DNA of 64,000 bases from Polaribacter reichenbachii (GCF_001975665.1 NZ_CP019419.1:1240001-1304000), one strand, 5' to 3'; numbered from the stretch's first letter, positions 18,000 through 27,009 are shown. Translations and numbers: made by a program. Notes: generated from the sequence alone by a model not told the origin.

Positions 18000-18034
18000 T
18001 TGTATTTTATCATATTGAAAATTAACTATCTTTG
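18000..18034 (+). promoter_or_regulatory. Probable gdhA promoter
   Basis: TATCTTTG at 18027-18034 is a perfect TAnnTTTG -7 box. The nearest suitable TTG (18000-18002) is 24 bases upstream, one more than the usual range. The ATG follows at 18068. Confidence 0.45.
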
Positions 18035-18067
18035 CCGGATTAAATTTTATTAATATCATAATAAAGT

Positions 18068-19423
18068 ATGGAAGAAAATATGAAATCCAAAATTGATGGC
18101 TTTATGGAGTTGGTAAAACAACGTAATGGCCATGAACCAGAATTTTTACAAGCTGTACAAGAAGTTGCAGAAACTGTAATTCCTTATATCATTGATAATG
18201 ATATTTATTTTGGGAAAAACATTTTATTAAGAATGGTAGAACCTGAAAGATTAATTTCTTTTAGAGTTTCTTGGGTAGATGATGATGGAGAAATTCAAGT
18301 AAATAGAGGATATAGAGTACAAATGAATTCTGCAATTGGTCCTTATAAAGGTGGTTTGCGTTTTCATCCAACAGTAAATGCTAGTATTTTAAAGTTTTTA
18401 GCTTTTGAACAAGTGTTTAAAAACTCTTTAACAACTTTACCTATGGGTGGAGGAAAAGGAGGTTCTGATTTTGATCCGAAAGGAAAATCAGACAACGAAA
18501 TTATGCGTTTTTGTCACGCTTTTATGAGCGAATTATTCAGACATATTGGCCCTAATACAGATGTGCCAGCAGGAGATATTGGAGTTGGTGCAAGAGAAAT
18601 TGGTTTTATGTTTGGTATGTATAAAAAACTAAACAACGAATTTACAGGTGTTTTAACTGGTAAAGGGCAATCTTGGGGTGGTTCTTTAATTAGACCAGAA
18701 GCTACAGGTTATGGAAATGTATATTTTGCACAAAATATGCTAAAACGTAAAAATGATTCTTTTGAAGGAAAAACAGTTGTAATTTCTGGTTCTGGAAATG
18801 TAGCACAATTTGCTGCAGAAAAAGCGATAGAATTAGGTGCTAAAATTTTAACTTTATCAGATTCTGCTGGATATATTTACGATGAAGAAGGTATAGATAC
18901 AGAAAAATTAAAACACGTAATGTTTATTAAAAACGAAAAACGTGGTAGAATTAGTGAGTATGTAGAAAAATACCCGAATGCAAAATATGTTGCTGGTAAA
19001 AGACCTTGGTCTGTAAAATGTGATATTGCTTTGCCATGTGCAACTCAGAATGAGTTAAATGGAGAAGAAGCTAAAATGTTAATCGAAAATGGTTGTATGT
19101 GTGTTTCTGAAGGAGCAAACATGCCTTCTACACCAGAAGCTATTCACGAGTTTAATAATGCCAAGATTTTATTTGCACCAGGAAAAGCTTCTAATGCTGG
19201 TGGTGTTGCAACTTCTGGTTTAGAAATGTCTCAGAACTCTTTAAGAATTTCTTGGTCTAGAGAAGAAGTAGATAATAGATTAAAAGATATTATGGAAGAT
19301 ATTCACGATTCTTGTGTACAATATGGAGCCAATGAAGATGGTTCTATAGATTATATTAGAGGCGCAAATATTGCTGGTTTTGTTAAAGTTGCAGATGCAA
19401 TGTTAGCACAAGGTATTATTTAA
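18068..19423 (+). CDS. gdhA: NADP-specific glutamate dehydrogenase
   Basis: 451 residues, typical of the hexameric NADP-type enzyme that assimilates ammonium by reductive amination of 2-oxoglutarate. Visible are the substrate motif YKGGLRFHP, the catalytic loop LPMGGGKGGSDFDPKGKSD, PAGDIGVGAREIGFM, and the Rossmann motif VVISGSGNVAQFAAEKA. The start MEENMKSK also allows an in-frame ATG four codons later. It is monocistronic: its own promoter lies upstream and a strong terminator at 19454-19479. Confidence 0.95.
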   Translation: MEENMKSKIDGFMELVKQRNGHEPEFLQAVQEVAETVIPYIIDNDIYFGKNILLRMVEPERLISFRVSWVDDDGEIQVNRGYRVQMNSAIGPYKGGLRFHPTVNASILKFLAFEQVFKNSLTTLPMGGGKGGSDFDPKGKSDNEIMRFCHAFMSELFRHIGPNTDVPAGDIGVGAREIGFMFGMYKKLNNEFTGVLTGKGQSWGGSLIRPEATGYGNVYFAQNMLKRKNDSFEGKTVVISGSGNVAQFAAEKAIELGAKILTLSDSAGYIYDEEGIDTEKLKHVMFIKNEKRGRISEYVEKYPNAKYVAGKRPWSVKCDIALPCATQNELNGEEAKMLIENGCMCVSEGANMPSTPEAIHEFNNAKILFAPGKASNAGGVATSGLEMSQNSLRISWSREEVDNRLKDIMEDIHDSCVQYGANEDGSIDYIRGANIAGFVKVADAMLAQGII

Positions 19424-19453
19424 GAAAATCTTTTTTGAGTTATTATATATTGT

Positions 19454-19479
19454 AAACGCATCAATTTATTGATGCGTTT
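19454..19479 (+). terminator. Terminator of gdhA
   Basis: AAACGCATCAAT (19454-19465) pairs perfectly with ATTGATGCGTTT (19468-19479) around a two-base TT loop, followed by a T-rich tail. Confidence 0.8.
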
Positions 19480-19509
19480 CTTTGTTTCTTTGCCTTATAA
19501 TAACAAAAT

Positions 19510-20133
19510 ATGAACTTTCTTATCTGCTTACTTTTAGGTTTTGTAATTGCTTCTTTAGGTAGTATTACACCTAGTTTTTTAAATTTAACGGTTGTAAAAT
19601 ATAGCCTAAGAAATGGCAAAAAATCTACTTTTTACTTAATAGCAGGGTATGCAACTGTATTGTTTTTTCAAGCAAATTTGGGTGCTTATTTGGCAAACAT
19701 TTTAATGAAAAACTCAGAATACATTACCTTAATTCAACAAATTGGTACAGGTATTTTGTTTCTTTTATCTATTAATTTTTTTAGAGTACACTTTTCATCC
19801 AAAGAAAAAAAGAAAGAAAAAGAAATACCAAAATCTAAGTCTTATTTCTACGGAATTCTAATGTCGTTATTAAATATGATGGCAATTCCTTTTTACTTCA
19901 CTTTTATATCGCTTTTAATTGGTTTTGAGTACTTTGAGCACAATTTATTAAATGCGTTTTATTTTTCAATTGGCTCTACAATTGGTTCGTTTACGCTGTA
20001 TACACTTTATGCAATTGTTGCCAAAAACATAGAACATAAACTAACATTTATTGCTTCTAAAATGGATTTTATCTTAGGATGTTTAACAGGTGTTGTTGTC
20101 ATAGGTAACCTAATTTACTTACTAAACAAATAA
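19510..20133 (+). CDS. LysE-family transporter
   Basis: 207 residues with six predicted membrane helices. The opening LLLGFVIASLGSITPSFLNL matches the LysE/RhtB exporter family, whose members export amino acids or similar small metabolites from the cytoplasm. A lysine/glutamate-rich cytoplasmic loop (SSKEKKKEKEIPKSK) separates helices three and four. The substrate cannot be assigned. Confidence 0.75.
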   Translation: MNFLICLLLGFVIASLGSITPSFLNLTVVKYSLRNGKKSTFYLIAGYATVLFFQANLGAYLANILMKNSEYITLIQQIGTGILFLLSINFFRVHFSSKEKKKEKEIPKSKSYFYGILMSLLNMMAIPFYFTFISLLIGFEYFEHNLLNAFYFSIGSTIGSFTLYTLYAIVAKNIEHKLTFIASKMDFILGCLTGVVVIGNLIYLLNK

Positions 20134-20242
20134 GTTTTTTACATAACAACTTAATTATTAGTTTGCTCATCTAATTTATAGATGATGAATGTTTGTTTTT
20201 TGTATCTTAACTTTAATTAATTTTGTCATATAATTTCTTCGG

Positions 20243-21085
20243 ATGAAAATACTTAAAAATATAATAGTTGAGGGTACGCATCAAAAACCAATAGTTACAG
20301 ATGTTTTTTATAAACCTACTAATCAGCCTAAAAAAGTGGTTATTTTTTGCCACGGATACAAAGGTTTTAAAGATTGGGGGCCTTGGAATTTACTAGCAGA
20401 AAAGTTCGCTAATGCAGGTTTTTTCTTTATAAAATTTAATTTTTCTCATAATGGAGGAACTGCAGAACAACCTATAGATTTTCCTGATTTAGAAGCATTT
20501 GGTAATAACAATTATACTAAAGAATTAGATGATTTAAAATCGGTTATAGATTGGATTTCTAACGCTATTAACTTTAGAGATGAAGCCAATATTAATGATA
20601 TTTCAATTGTTGGTCATAGTAGAGGAGGAGGAATCGTTTTACTAAAAGCAAACGAAGATGCAAGAGTAAAAAAGGTAATTACATTAGCTTCAGTTTGCGA
20701 TTTTGGTAAAAGAAGTTCTACTATTGGCGATTTAGAAAACTGGCAGAAAAACGGAGTAAAGTATGTTGTAAATGGTAGAACACACCAAAAAATGCCACAT
20801 TTTATTCAGTTTTACAACGATTATAAATTAAATGAAAATAGATTAAATATTCCGAATGCAGTTAAAAATCTTAAGATTCCGCAATTAATTATCCACGGAA
20901 ATAAAGACGATGCAGTTTTTATATCCGAAGGAGAAAATCTAAAAAAATGGAATCCAGCAGCACAATTTTCGGTTATAGAAAATGCAAATCACGTGTTTAA
21001 TGCTTCTCATCCTTGGGAAAAAGAAACTTTATCAAAAGAGTTAGAAGAAGTTGTTCATCTTTGTGTAGATTTTATCAAAAAATAA
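20243..21085 (+). CDS. Alpha/beta hydrolase, dienelactone-hydrolase-like
   Basis: 280 residues, cytoplasmic. IFCHGYKGFKDWGPWNLLAE is the oxyanion-hole region and VGHSRGGG carries the nucleophile Ser; the acid and His are in HGNKDDAVFI and ENANHVFN. The combination fits a serine hydrolase of the alpha/beta fold with all three catalytic residues in place. Substrate unknown. The next gene, dinB, begins 105 bases on, so they are probably transcribed separately. Confidence 0.75.
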   Translation: MKILKNIIVEGTHQKPIVTDVFYKPTNQPKKVVIFCHGYKGFKDWGPWNLLAEKFANAGFFFIKFNFSHNGGTAEQPIDFPDLEAFGNNNYTKELDDLKSVIDWISNAINFRDEANINDISIVGHSRGGGIVLLKANEDARVKKVITLASVCDFGKRSSTIGDLENWQKNGVKYVVNGRTHQKMPHFIQFYNDYKLNENRLNIPNAVKNLKIPQLIIHGNKDDAVFISEGENLKKWNPAAQFSVIENANHVFNASHPWEKETLSKELEEVVHLCVDFIKK

Positions 21086-21103
21086 AATTCAATGCTGTGA
21101 TTT

Positions 21104-21125
21104 CTACCTAAGCAGAAATCTCATT
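21104..21125. repeat. Short palindrome upstream of dinB
   Basis: GATTTCT and AGAAATC flank an eight-base centre, forming a 7-bp hairpin between the hydrolase gene and dinB. In outline it resembles the hairpin at 42850-42867, and may be a dispersed repeat. Confidence 0.35.
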
Positions 21126-21190
21126 TTAAAATGATAAAATTGAATTCGAGTAATTTGTGAAATTTGTGTCTAACTTTGTAAATTAGACCT

Positions 21191-22273
21191 ATGGAATTAC
21201 AACCTCCTTTTAGAAAAATTATTCACGTAGATATGGATGCATATTATGCATCTGTAGCGCAATTAGATAATCCTGAATTAAGAGGAAAAGCCATTGCAGT
21301 TGGTGGAGGAGGAGATAGAGGCGTTGTTTCTGCAGCAAGTTACGAGGCACGAAAATTTGGTGTAAAATCTGCAATGAGCAATGTTTTAGCCAAACAAAAA
21401 TGCCCTCATTTAATTTTTGTAAAATCAGATTTTGCTCGTTATAAAGAATTATCTGCACAGATTAGAGAAATATTTTATAGCTACACAGATTTGGTAGAAC
21501 CTTTGTCTTTAGATGAGGCTTATTTAGATGTTACCGAAAACAAAAAAGGAAATCCGTCTGCAAATGATATTGCCAGAGAAATTAGACAAAGAATTTTTGA
21601 TGAAACTGGTTTACGAGCATCAGCAGGTATTTCTATCAATAAATTTATTGCAAAAGTTGCTTCGGATATTAACAAACCCAATGGACAAAAAACGGTTCAT
21701 CCAGATGAGGTTATTCAGTTTTTAGCAGAATTGCCTGTTAATAAATTTTATGGCGTAGGTAAAGTTACTGCAGCAAAAATGTACAATTTGGGCATTTTTG
21801 TAGGTAATGATTTAAAACAGAAATCATTAGAAGAGCTTACAAATCTCTTTGGTAAATCTGGCAAACACTATTACAATATTGTAAGAGGTGTTCATAATAG
21901 TGCTGTAAAACCTAATAGAATCAGAAAATCTGTAGGTGCAGAACGTACTTTTTTTGAGAACATTTCATCAGAAATTTTTATGTTAGAAAAATTAGAAAAT
22001 ATTGCTGATGAGATTGAGAAACGAATGCTAAAATCAGAAACCAAAGGCAAAACCATTACTTTAAAAATTAAATACTCAGATTTTACACAGCAAACAAGAA
22101 GTAAAACTGTAGATCATTTTATGAGTAAAAAGAAAGAGTTTTTTCCTATTGTAAAAGAGTTGTTATATCAAGAAAAACTAAAAAATTCTGTACGTTTATT
22201 GGGTATTTCTTTTGGCAATTTAAACACGATTATTAAAGAACCTGTTTGGGTTCAATTAAAATTTGAATTTTAA
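21191..22273 (+). CDS. dinB: DNA polymerase IV (Y family)
   Basis: 360 residues. Translesion polymerase for damaged or stalled templates. The palm motifs HVDMDAYYASV (first catalytic Asp) and PLSLDEAYLDV (Asp-Glu pair) are intact, followed by ASAGISINKFIAKVASD, the helix-hairpin-helix YGVGKVTAAKMYNLG and a C-terminal little-finger domain. No beta-clamp motif is obvious at the C terminus, which ends WVQLKFEF. TAACTTTG at 21171-21178 is a good -7 box, but the upstream TTG spacing is poor. I see no SOS operator. Confidence 0.93.
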   Translation: MELQPPFRKIIHVDMDAYYASVAQLDNPELRGKAIAVGGGGDRGVVSAASYEARKFGVKSAMSNVLAKQKCPHLIFVKSDFARYKELSAQIREIFYSYTDLVEPLSLDEAYLDVTENKKGNPSANDIAREIRQRIFDETGLRASAGISINKFIAKVASDINKPNGQKTVHPDEVIQFLAELPVNKFYGVGKVTAAKMYNLGIFVGNDLKQKSLEELTNLFGKSGKHYYNIVRGVHNSAVKPNRIRKSVGAERTFFENISSEIFMLEKLENIADEIEKRMLKSETKGKTITLKIKYSDFTQQTRSKTVDHFMSKKKEFFPIVKELLYQEKLKNSVRLLGISFGNLNTIIKEPVWVQLKFEF

Positions 22274-22287
22274 GACACATTTTCTTG

Positions 22288-22306
22288 CAAGGTTTTCAAA
22301 ACCTTG
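22288..22306. repeat. Perfect palindrome between dinB and the GNAT gene
   Basis: CAAGGTTTT-C-AAAACCTTG is a 9-bp perfect hairpin immediately behind dinB. It lacks a T tail, so a dispersed repeat or transcript 3' structure is more likely than a classic terminator. Confidence 0.55.
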
Positions 22307-22325
22307 TCGGTTTAACTTTAAAAAG

Positions 22326-22772
22326 ATGAAAATAATAAGAACAAATTCAGAAAATCAAGACTTTATAAATCTAGTAAAAAAGCTAGATGCTTATCTTAAA
22401 ATTACTGATGGAGATGAGCACGATTTTTACAATCAATTTAATAATATTGATGTGCTAAAACATGTGGTTTTGGTTTATTTAGATGGTATTCCTGTGGGTT
22501 GTGGAGCCATAAAAAAGATGGATGAATCTGCTGCAGAAGTAAAACGAATGTTTGTTTCTTCGGATAAAAGAGGCAAAGGAATTGCTCAAAAAATACTTAC
22601 TGAATTAGAAGTTTGGGCAAAAGAATTGAATTATAAAAAATGTGTTTTAGAAACCGGAAAAAGACAAGTTGAAGCCGTAAGTTTTTATCATAAATGTAAG
22701 TATAAAGTGATACCAAATTACGGACAATATGCAGTAATGGAAAACAGTATTTGTTTTGAAAAAGAGCTTTAA
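22326..22772 (+). CDS. GNAT-family N-acetyltransferase
   Basis: 148 residues from the ATG at 22326; a longer in-frame start at 22263 would overlap dinB and read through the palindrome, so I reject it. The acetyl-CoA-binding signature is visible as RGKGIAQKILTELE, preceded by VKRMFVSSD. Later ETGKRQVEAVSFYHKCKY is the usual GNAT C-terminal helix and strand. It transfers an acetyl group to an unknown amine acceptor. Confidence 0.8.
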   Translation: MKIIRTNSENQDFINLVKKLDAYLKITDGDEHDFYNQFNNIDVLKHVVLVYLDGIPVGCGAIKKMDESAAEVKRMFVSSDKRGKGIAQKILTELEVWAKELNYKKCVLETGKRQVEAVSFYHKCKYKVIPNYGQYAVMENSICFEKEL

Positions 22773-22781
22773 ATTATAAAC

Positions 22782-22824
22782 CTTCTAGACCTCACAGGTT
22801 TTAGAAACCTGTGAGGTCTAGAAG
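22782..22824. repeat. Perfect 20-bp hairpin with 3-base loop
   Basis: CTTCTAGACCTCACAGGTTT (22782-22801), loop TAG, then its exact complement at 22805-22824. It is far longer and more G/C-rich than the terminators nearby. The core CCTCACAGGTTT...AAACCTGTGAGG resembles a palindromic repeat I associate with Bacteroidetes genomes, so a REP-like element is likely; it could also stop transcription. Confidence 0.75.
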
Positions 22825-22838
22825 ATAAAAAAACAATA

Positions 22839-23948
22839 ATGAATTACAGTTATTGGGAATTGAAAGAGTGGTTTACAAACATCAATTTTACCATTGTTGG
22901 TAGTGGAATTGTAGGCTTAACTTGTGCTTTAGAACTCAGAAAAAAACATCCAAAAGCTAAGATTTTAGTATTAGAAAAAGGAATGTTACCTCAAGGAGCA
23001 AGTACTAAAAACGCGGGTTTTGCTTGTTTTGGCAGCTTATCAGAAATTATAGACGATTTAAATACACACACAGAAGAAGAAGTTTTTAATTTAGTGGATA
23101 AACGTTGGAAAGGTTTACAATTATTGCGTAATAATTTAGGTGATGCAACTATTGATTTTCAGCAAAATAAAGGTTTTGAACTGTTTAAAAATCAAACTTT
23201 ATTTGAAACCTACTTATCAAAAAAAGATGAAATAAATAAGCTGTTAAAACCCATCTTTAAAGAGGATGTTTTTTCTGTTTCTGATAATATCTTCGGATTT
23301 CAAAAAGTACATCAAAAGTATATTGTTAATCATTTTGAAGGTCAGATTGATACTGGTAAAATGGCAAGTCAGTTGCTTTTAAAAGCACAAAAAAACGGAG
23401 TTAAAATCCTCAATAATATCACTCTAGAAAGTTTTGAAGAAAACAGTACTCAAGTAGCTTTAAAGACAGATAAAATCAACTTTAAAACCAACCAACTTTT
23501 TATTTGTACCAATGGTTTTGCAAGTCAATTATTAAACGAAAAAGTGAAACCTGCAAGAGCACAAGTTTTAATCACAAAACCAATTAAAAATTTACAGATT
23601 AAAGGTACTTTTCATTTAGATAAGGGTTATTATTATTTTAGAAATATAAATGATAGAATTTTATTTGGTGGAGGTAGAAATCTCGATTTTAAAACGGAAG
23701 AAACTACAGAATTTGGCCAGACAAAAATCATTCAAAACGAACTTGAAACGATTTTAAAAGAAACGATTTTACCAAATACAGCATTTGAAATAGATTATAG
23801 ATGGAGTGGAATTATGGGTGTTGGAAATCAAAAAAAAGCAATTGTTAAACAATTAAGTAATAATGTATTTTGTGGAGTGCGTTTAGGAGGAATGGGAATA
23901 GCTATTGGAAATTTAATTGGGAAAGAATTGGCTTGTATTATAGATTAG
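22839..23948 (+). CDS. FAD-dependent oxidoreductase (DAO family)
   Basis: 369 residues. The dinucleotide-binding motif VGSGIVGLTCALELRKKHP lies near residues 20-38, then the EKGMLPQGASTKNAGF segment that touches FAD in glycine/sarcosine-oxidase-like enzymes. DYRWSGIMGVG and CGVRLGGMGIAIG near the C terminus complete the DAO fold. Likely oxidises an amino acid or amine; substrate unknown. It stands apart from the GNAT gene across the long hairpin. Confidence 0.78.
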   Translation: MNYSYWELKEWFTNINFTIVGSGIVGLTCALELRKKHPKAKILVLEKGMLPQGASTKNAGFACFGSLSEIIDDLNTHTEEEVFNLVDKRWKGLQLLRNNLGDATIDFQQNKGFELFKNQTLFETYLSKKDEINKLLKPIFKEDVFSVSDNIFGFQKVHQKYIVNHFEGQIDTGKMASQLLLKAQKNGVKILNNITLESFEENSTQVALKTDKINFKTNQLFICTNGFASQLLNEKVKPARAQVLITKPIKNLQIKGTFHLDKGYYYFRNINDRILFGGGRNLDFKTEETTEFGQTKIIQNELETILKETILPNTAFEIDYRWSGIMGVGNQKKAIVKQLSNNVFCGVRLGGMGIAIGNLIGKELACIID

Positions 23949-24019
23949 TACTAATTTTTCTAAAATACACTTATAGATTAATGGTGTAAATTGTTTTTCT
24001 TTGAGTAAGAATTATACAA

Positions 24020-24469
24020 ATGAATTTAAAACAAGAACTCTTTAAACAATGTGCTGGTTTTGTAAATAAACGTTTGCAAACTGTAGAAGAAATTATATTA
24101 TCTAACCAAAAAGCATTGCATTCAGAAACTAAAAGTTCGGCTGGCGATAAGCACGAAACTGGAAGAGCAATGTTGCAATTAGAAATGGAAAAAGCGAGTC
24201 AGCAATTGGCTGGAATTTCTATAATGAACCAAATTTTAGCTAAAATTGATACTTCAAAATCATCAGAAATAGCACATTTAGGTAGTGTAATTATTACGGA
24301 TAAAGCTAATTATTTTTTAAGCATTTCAGCTGGTAAATTAACAGCTTTTGGTAAAGACTATTTTGCAGTTTCTGTATCATCTCCTATAGGAAAAATCTTG
24401 TTAGGTAAAAAAGTCAATGATCAATTTTTGTTTAATAACGCTAAGAATAAAGTTATTTTGATAAAATAA
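24020..24469 (+). CDS. GreA/GreB C-terminal-domain-like protein
   Basis: 149 residues, cytoplasmic. The N-terminal half is helical with AGDKHETGRAMLQLEMEK, recalling the coiled coil of Gre factors. The C-terminal half, including SSPIGKILLGKKVNDQFLFN, resembles the FKBP-like domain of GreA where SPIGKALLGK is typical. Binding to RNA polymerase is therefore possible. Similar Flavobacteria proteins are sometimes labelled 3-oxoacyl-ACP synthase; no thiolase motif or Cys-His-His triad is present, so I do not follow that name. Confidence 0.6.
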   Translation: MNLKQELFKQCAGFVNKRLQTVEEIILSNQKALHSETKSSAGDKHETGRAMLQLEMEKASQQLAGISIMNQILAKIDTSKSSEIAHLGSVIITDKANYFLSISAGKLTAFGKDYFAVSVSSPIGKILLGKKVNDQFLFNNAKNKVILIK

Positions 24470-24505
24470 TTTGTAAATTTAGTGGCTATAAATTCCCCCA
24501 AAAAA

Positions 24506-25381
24506 ATGCCAACAACTTCTTTATTAGTTAATTATGGTTTAAATTTTTCGATTTCTAACTTTAAAATAGTTAGACTTGAAGATTTGTTAGACTCAGAAAT
24601 GGTAAATTCCATTACTCAAAACCATAAAGTAAATTCTTATATTTTAATTTTCATTACCGATAATAATGGTAAACACTCAGTAGACTATACCGATTATGAA
24701 TATACAAAAGGTACAATTTTAGCAATTAGAAAAAATAATATTCACCATTTTTATAACAATAATAAGGTTAAAGGTTATTTTCTTATTTTTAAAGATGAGT
24801 TTTTAAATAGCTATTTAAATCAAATAGAGGTTTCTAAAACAATTCAAATGTTTAATGAACTTTTGGTATCGCCAAAAACACAATCCATAGAAGATGAGTT
24901 TGAGGAGGTTATTTTTCTATTAAAACAAATAGAAAAAGAGTTTACAGAAAGGTCAGACGAATATTCGTTAAAAATAATTAGAAGTTTGCTACATATCTTA
25001 ATTACATTAATTCATAGAATAAAATCTAGAGGATATAATAAGGTACAGTTAAGTAATTATTTAAAAGAGTTTATTAAATTTCAAGGCCTATTAGAAACCC
25101 ATTATAGCAAAAGTAAAAAAGTGAATTATTATGCTAATTTACTCGGTTTTTCAACTAAAAAGCTAAATACAATAGTACAATATATTGCAGACAAACCGGT
25201 AAAACCTTTTATAGATGATTTGGTTATTGTAAAAGCGAAAAGCTTTCTTTTACATACAAATTTATCAGTAAAAGAAGTAGCATTTAAACTTGGCTTTAAA
25301 GACCCAACGAACTTATACAAGTATTTTAGAAAACATACTAAATATACTCCAGAAGCATTTAGAAAGAAATATAAAGTGTAA
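24506..25381 (+). CDS. AraC-family transcriptional regulator
   Basis: 291 residues from the ATG at 24506; an in-frame GTG at 24482 would add eight residues. The N-terminal half (about 1-150) is a cupin-like sensing domain with YTKGTILAIRKNNIHHF. The C-terminal hundred residues form the double helix-turn-helix of AraC proteins: YYANLLGFSTKKLNTIV, then LSVKEVAFKLGFKDPTNLYK and the closing KYTPEAFRKK. No target operon is adjacent; the next gene is convergent. Confidence 0.85.
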   Translation: MPTTSLLVNYGLNFSISNFKIVRLEDLLDSEMVNSITQNHKVNSYILIFITDNNGKHSVDYTDYEYTKGTILAIRKNNIHHFYNNNKVKGYFLIFKDEFLNSYLNQIEVSKTIQMFNELLVSPKTQSIEDEFEEVIFLLKQIEKEFTERSDEYSLKIIRSLLHILITLIHRIKSRGYNKVQLSNYLKEFIKFQGLLETHYSKSKKVNYYANLLGFSTKKLNTIVQYIADKPVKPFIDDLVIVKAKSFLLHTNLSVKEVAFKLGFKDPTNLYKYFRKHTKYTPEAFRKKYKV

Positions 25382-25534
25382 TTTTTCCCATTTTTACAGT
25401 TTAAAATCAAATAGTTACATTTTTTAAAAACAAAATTCTATTAAATTTGTGAAGCTGGTTTAATATAAAATTTTGCCTCCAACTTTCTTTCTTGAAATTA
25501 ATTAGGGGTTATTTTAAGAAAGTATATAAGTGTT

Positions 25535-25569
25535 ATCACCTAGATTATTTAGAATTTAGGTGATTTTTT
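25535..25569 (+). terminator. Terminator of the AraC gene, overlapping the ABC gene's 3' end
   Basis: ATCACCTA (25535-25542) pairs with TAGGTGAT (25557-25564) and is followed by a run of T. The convergent ABC ATPase gene ends inside the loop at 25545. Confidence 0.65.
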
Positions 25570-26486
25570 ATTGAAATATGAATAAGTTCTCCTTTTTTTA
25601 AAGAAGATGAATGTTTCAAAAATACAGTCTGATTATTAAAACTTACTTCAATTAACCAATAGTTACCTTTAAAATAAGAATTAACAATTTTTGCTGATAA
25701 ATTAGAATTATCTGTAATTTTTATTTGATGAGGATATAATAATCTAACTTCGTTATTAATGATTATTTCATTTACATCATCAAACAAAGCAGCCACATAT
25801 TTTTCTTTTGGGTTGTGGTAAATTTCTTTAGGATTATCATTAACTAAAATCTTATGATTTCTGATAACCAGTAATTTATCAGCAAAAGAAAGTGCATCAT
25901 TTTTATCATGCGTAGCAACAATACAAGCAATATTGTTTTGCTTTAAATAGCCAAATAAATTTCTTCTAAGTGTATTTTTTTTAAAGTTATCTATTTGTCC
26001 AAAAGGTTCATCTAATAACAATAATTCTGGCTCTTTGGCTAAAGCTCTAGCAATAGCTACCCTTTGTTTTTGTCCTCCACTTAAATTTTTAACTTTAGTG
26101 TTTGCAAAAGCATTCATTTCAATAACATTTAATAACTCTTGTGTTCGTTTTTCACTTTCTTCTGGATAAAAACGAGATAAGAACTTTTTAATGTTTTCAG
26201 ATACAGAAATGTAAGGCATTAAATCGAAATCTTGAGCTACATATTTAAATTTATCGAAACCAGGAACCAAATGATTTTTTGGACCTAAAACTTGTTCGTC
26301 ATTCCAAAAAATATTACCTTTTTGTAGATCTAATAAACCATAAATTGTTTTTAATAAGGTCGATTTTCCACAACCACTTTCGCCCATAACACATAAATGT
26401 TCGCCTTTTTTTAAAGTGAAGTTGAAGTTTTCTAAAATGGTTTTGTTTTTAGAATATCCAAAAGAAATGTGATTAACTTTAAGCAT
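25545..26486 (-). CDS. ABC transporter ATP-binding protein
   Basis: 313 residues. All nucleotide-binding motifs are intact: Walker A GESGCGKST at 35-43, signature LSGGQKQR at 135-142, Walker B LLLLDEP at 155-161, then an ATHDKND H-loop. After about residue 235 a C-terminal domain with TOBE-like beta strands (VRLLYPHQIKI) is present, as in PotA/FbpC-type importers. No permease or binding protein is encoded nearby, so its transport partner is unknown. It follows the 160-residue gene by 6 bases. Confidence 0.82.
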   Translation of the reverse strand: MLKVNHISFGYSKNKTILENFNFTLKKGEHLCVMGESGCGKSTLLKTIYGLLDLQKGNIFWNDEQVLGPKNHLVPGFDKFKYVAQDFDLMPYISVSENIKKFLSRFYPEESEKRTQELLNVIEMNAFANTKVKNLSGGQKQRVAIARALAKEPELLLLDEPFGQIDNFKKNTLRRNLFGYLKQNNIACIVATHDKNDALSFADKLLVIRNHKILVNDNPKEIYHNPKEKYVAALFDDVNEIIINNEVRLLYPHQIKITDNSNLSAKIVNSYFKGNYWLIEVSFNNQTVFLKHSSSLKKGELIHISIKNHLNSK

Positions 26487-26492
26487 AAAAAT

Positions 26493-26975
26493 TTATAAAA
26501 AACGATTGTACCAACTATCTTCAATTGGTATTTCCCAGAAGTTTTTAAAATCGTGATTATTGGCAATTAAATTATCAAAAATGATAGTTTTACCAGTAAG
26601 AGCTTTGTTTTTAAGTAGTTTTTTAAAGTCTTTTAGTTCTTTATATTGTACAAATTCGCCTTGTTTAAAACAAACATTCATTTTATCTAGAAGCTCAATT
26701 TTATAAGTTTCTTGCAACTCTAAAATAAAGGCAACAGAAGCATCTATATCTGCATTTGTTAAGGGAGATTTTTCATCATCTGCAATTAAAACAATAAATC
26801 TATTGTGTAAAAATTGATATGAAGCTGTAAAGTTTTCATCATCTTTTTTCCAACTTTCTACAAACAATTTTACTTTATTTTCTACAGCTTCAATCTCTGT
26901 CTTGTAAAATTTTCTGCTAGATGGGTATACCCAAACTTTAGCATCATCAGAAATTGATTTATAATCTACAAACAT
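26493..26975 (-). CDS. Uncharacterised protein paired with the ABC ATPase
   Basis: 160 residues with no signal peptide or membrane segment. It begins MFVDYKSISDDAKVWVYPSS and contains KTEIEAVENKVKLFVESWKK and YQFLHNRFIVLIADDEKSPL. I do not recognise a named domain. Homologues in Flavobacteria tend to carry the vague label ABC transporter ATPase, but no Walker motif exists here; that label probably comes from the neighbour. It is first of this two-gene transcript. Confidence 0.6.
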   Translation of the reverse strand: MFVDYKSISDDAKVWVYPSSRKFYKTEIEAVENKVKLFVESWKKDDENFTASYQFLHNRFIVLIADDEKSPLTNADIDASVAFILELQETYKIELLDKMNVCFKQGEFVQYKELKDFKKLLKNKALTGKTIIFDNLIANNHDFKNFWEIPIEDSWYNRFL

Positions 26976-27009
26976 AATCAGTTATTAATTGTGCAAATAT
27001 ACGCAAAGA

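Noticed and set aside
22263..22325. Earlier start for the GNAT gene
   Set aside because: It would overlap dinB and translate the palindrome at 22288-22306; the ATG at 22326 gives the expected GNAT N terminus.
24020..24469. 3-oxoacyl-ACP synthase identity
   Set aside because: No thiolase fold motif or catalytic Cys is present in 149 residues.
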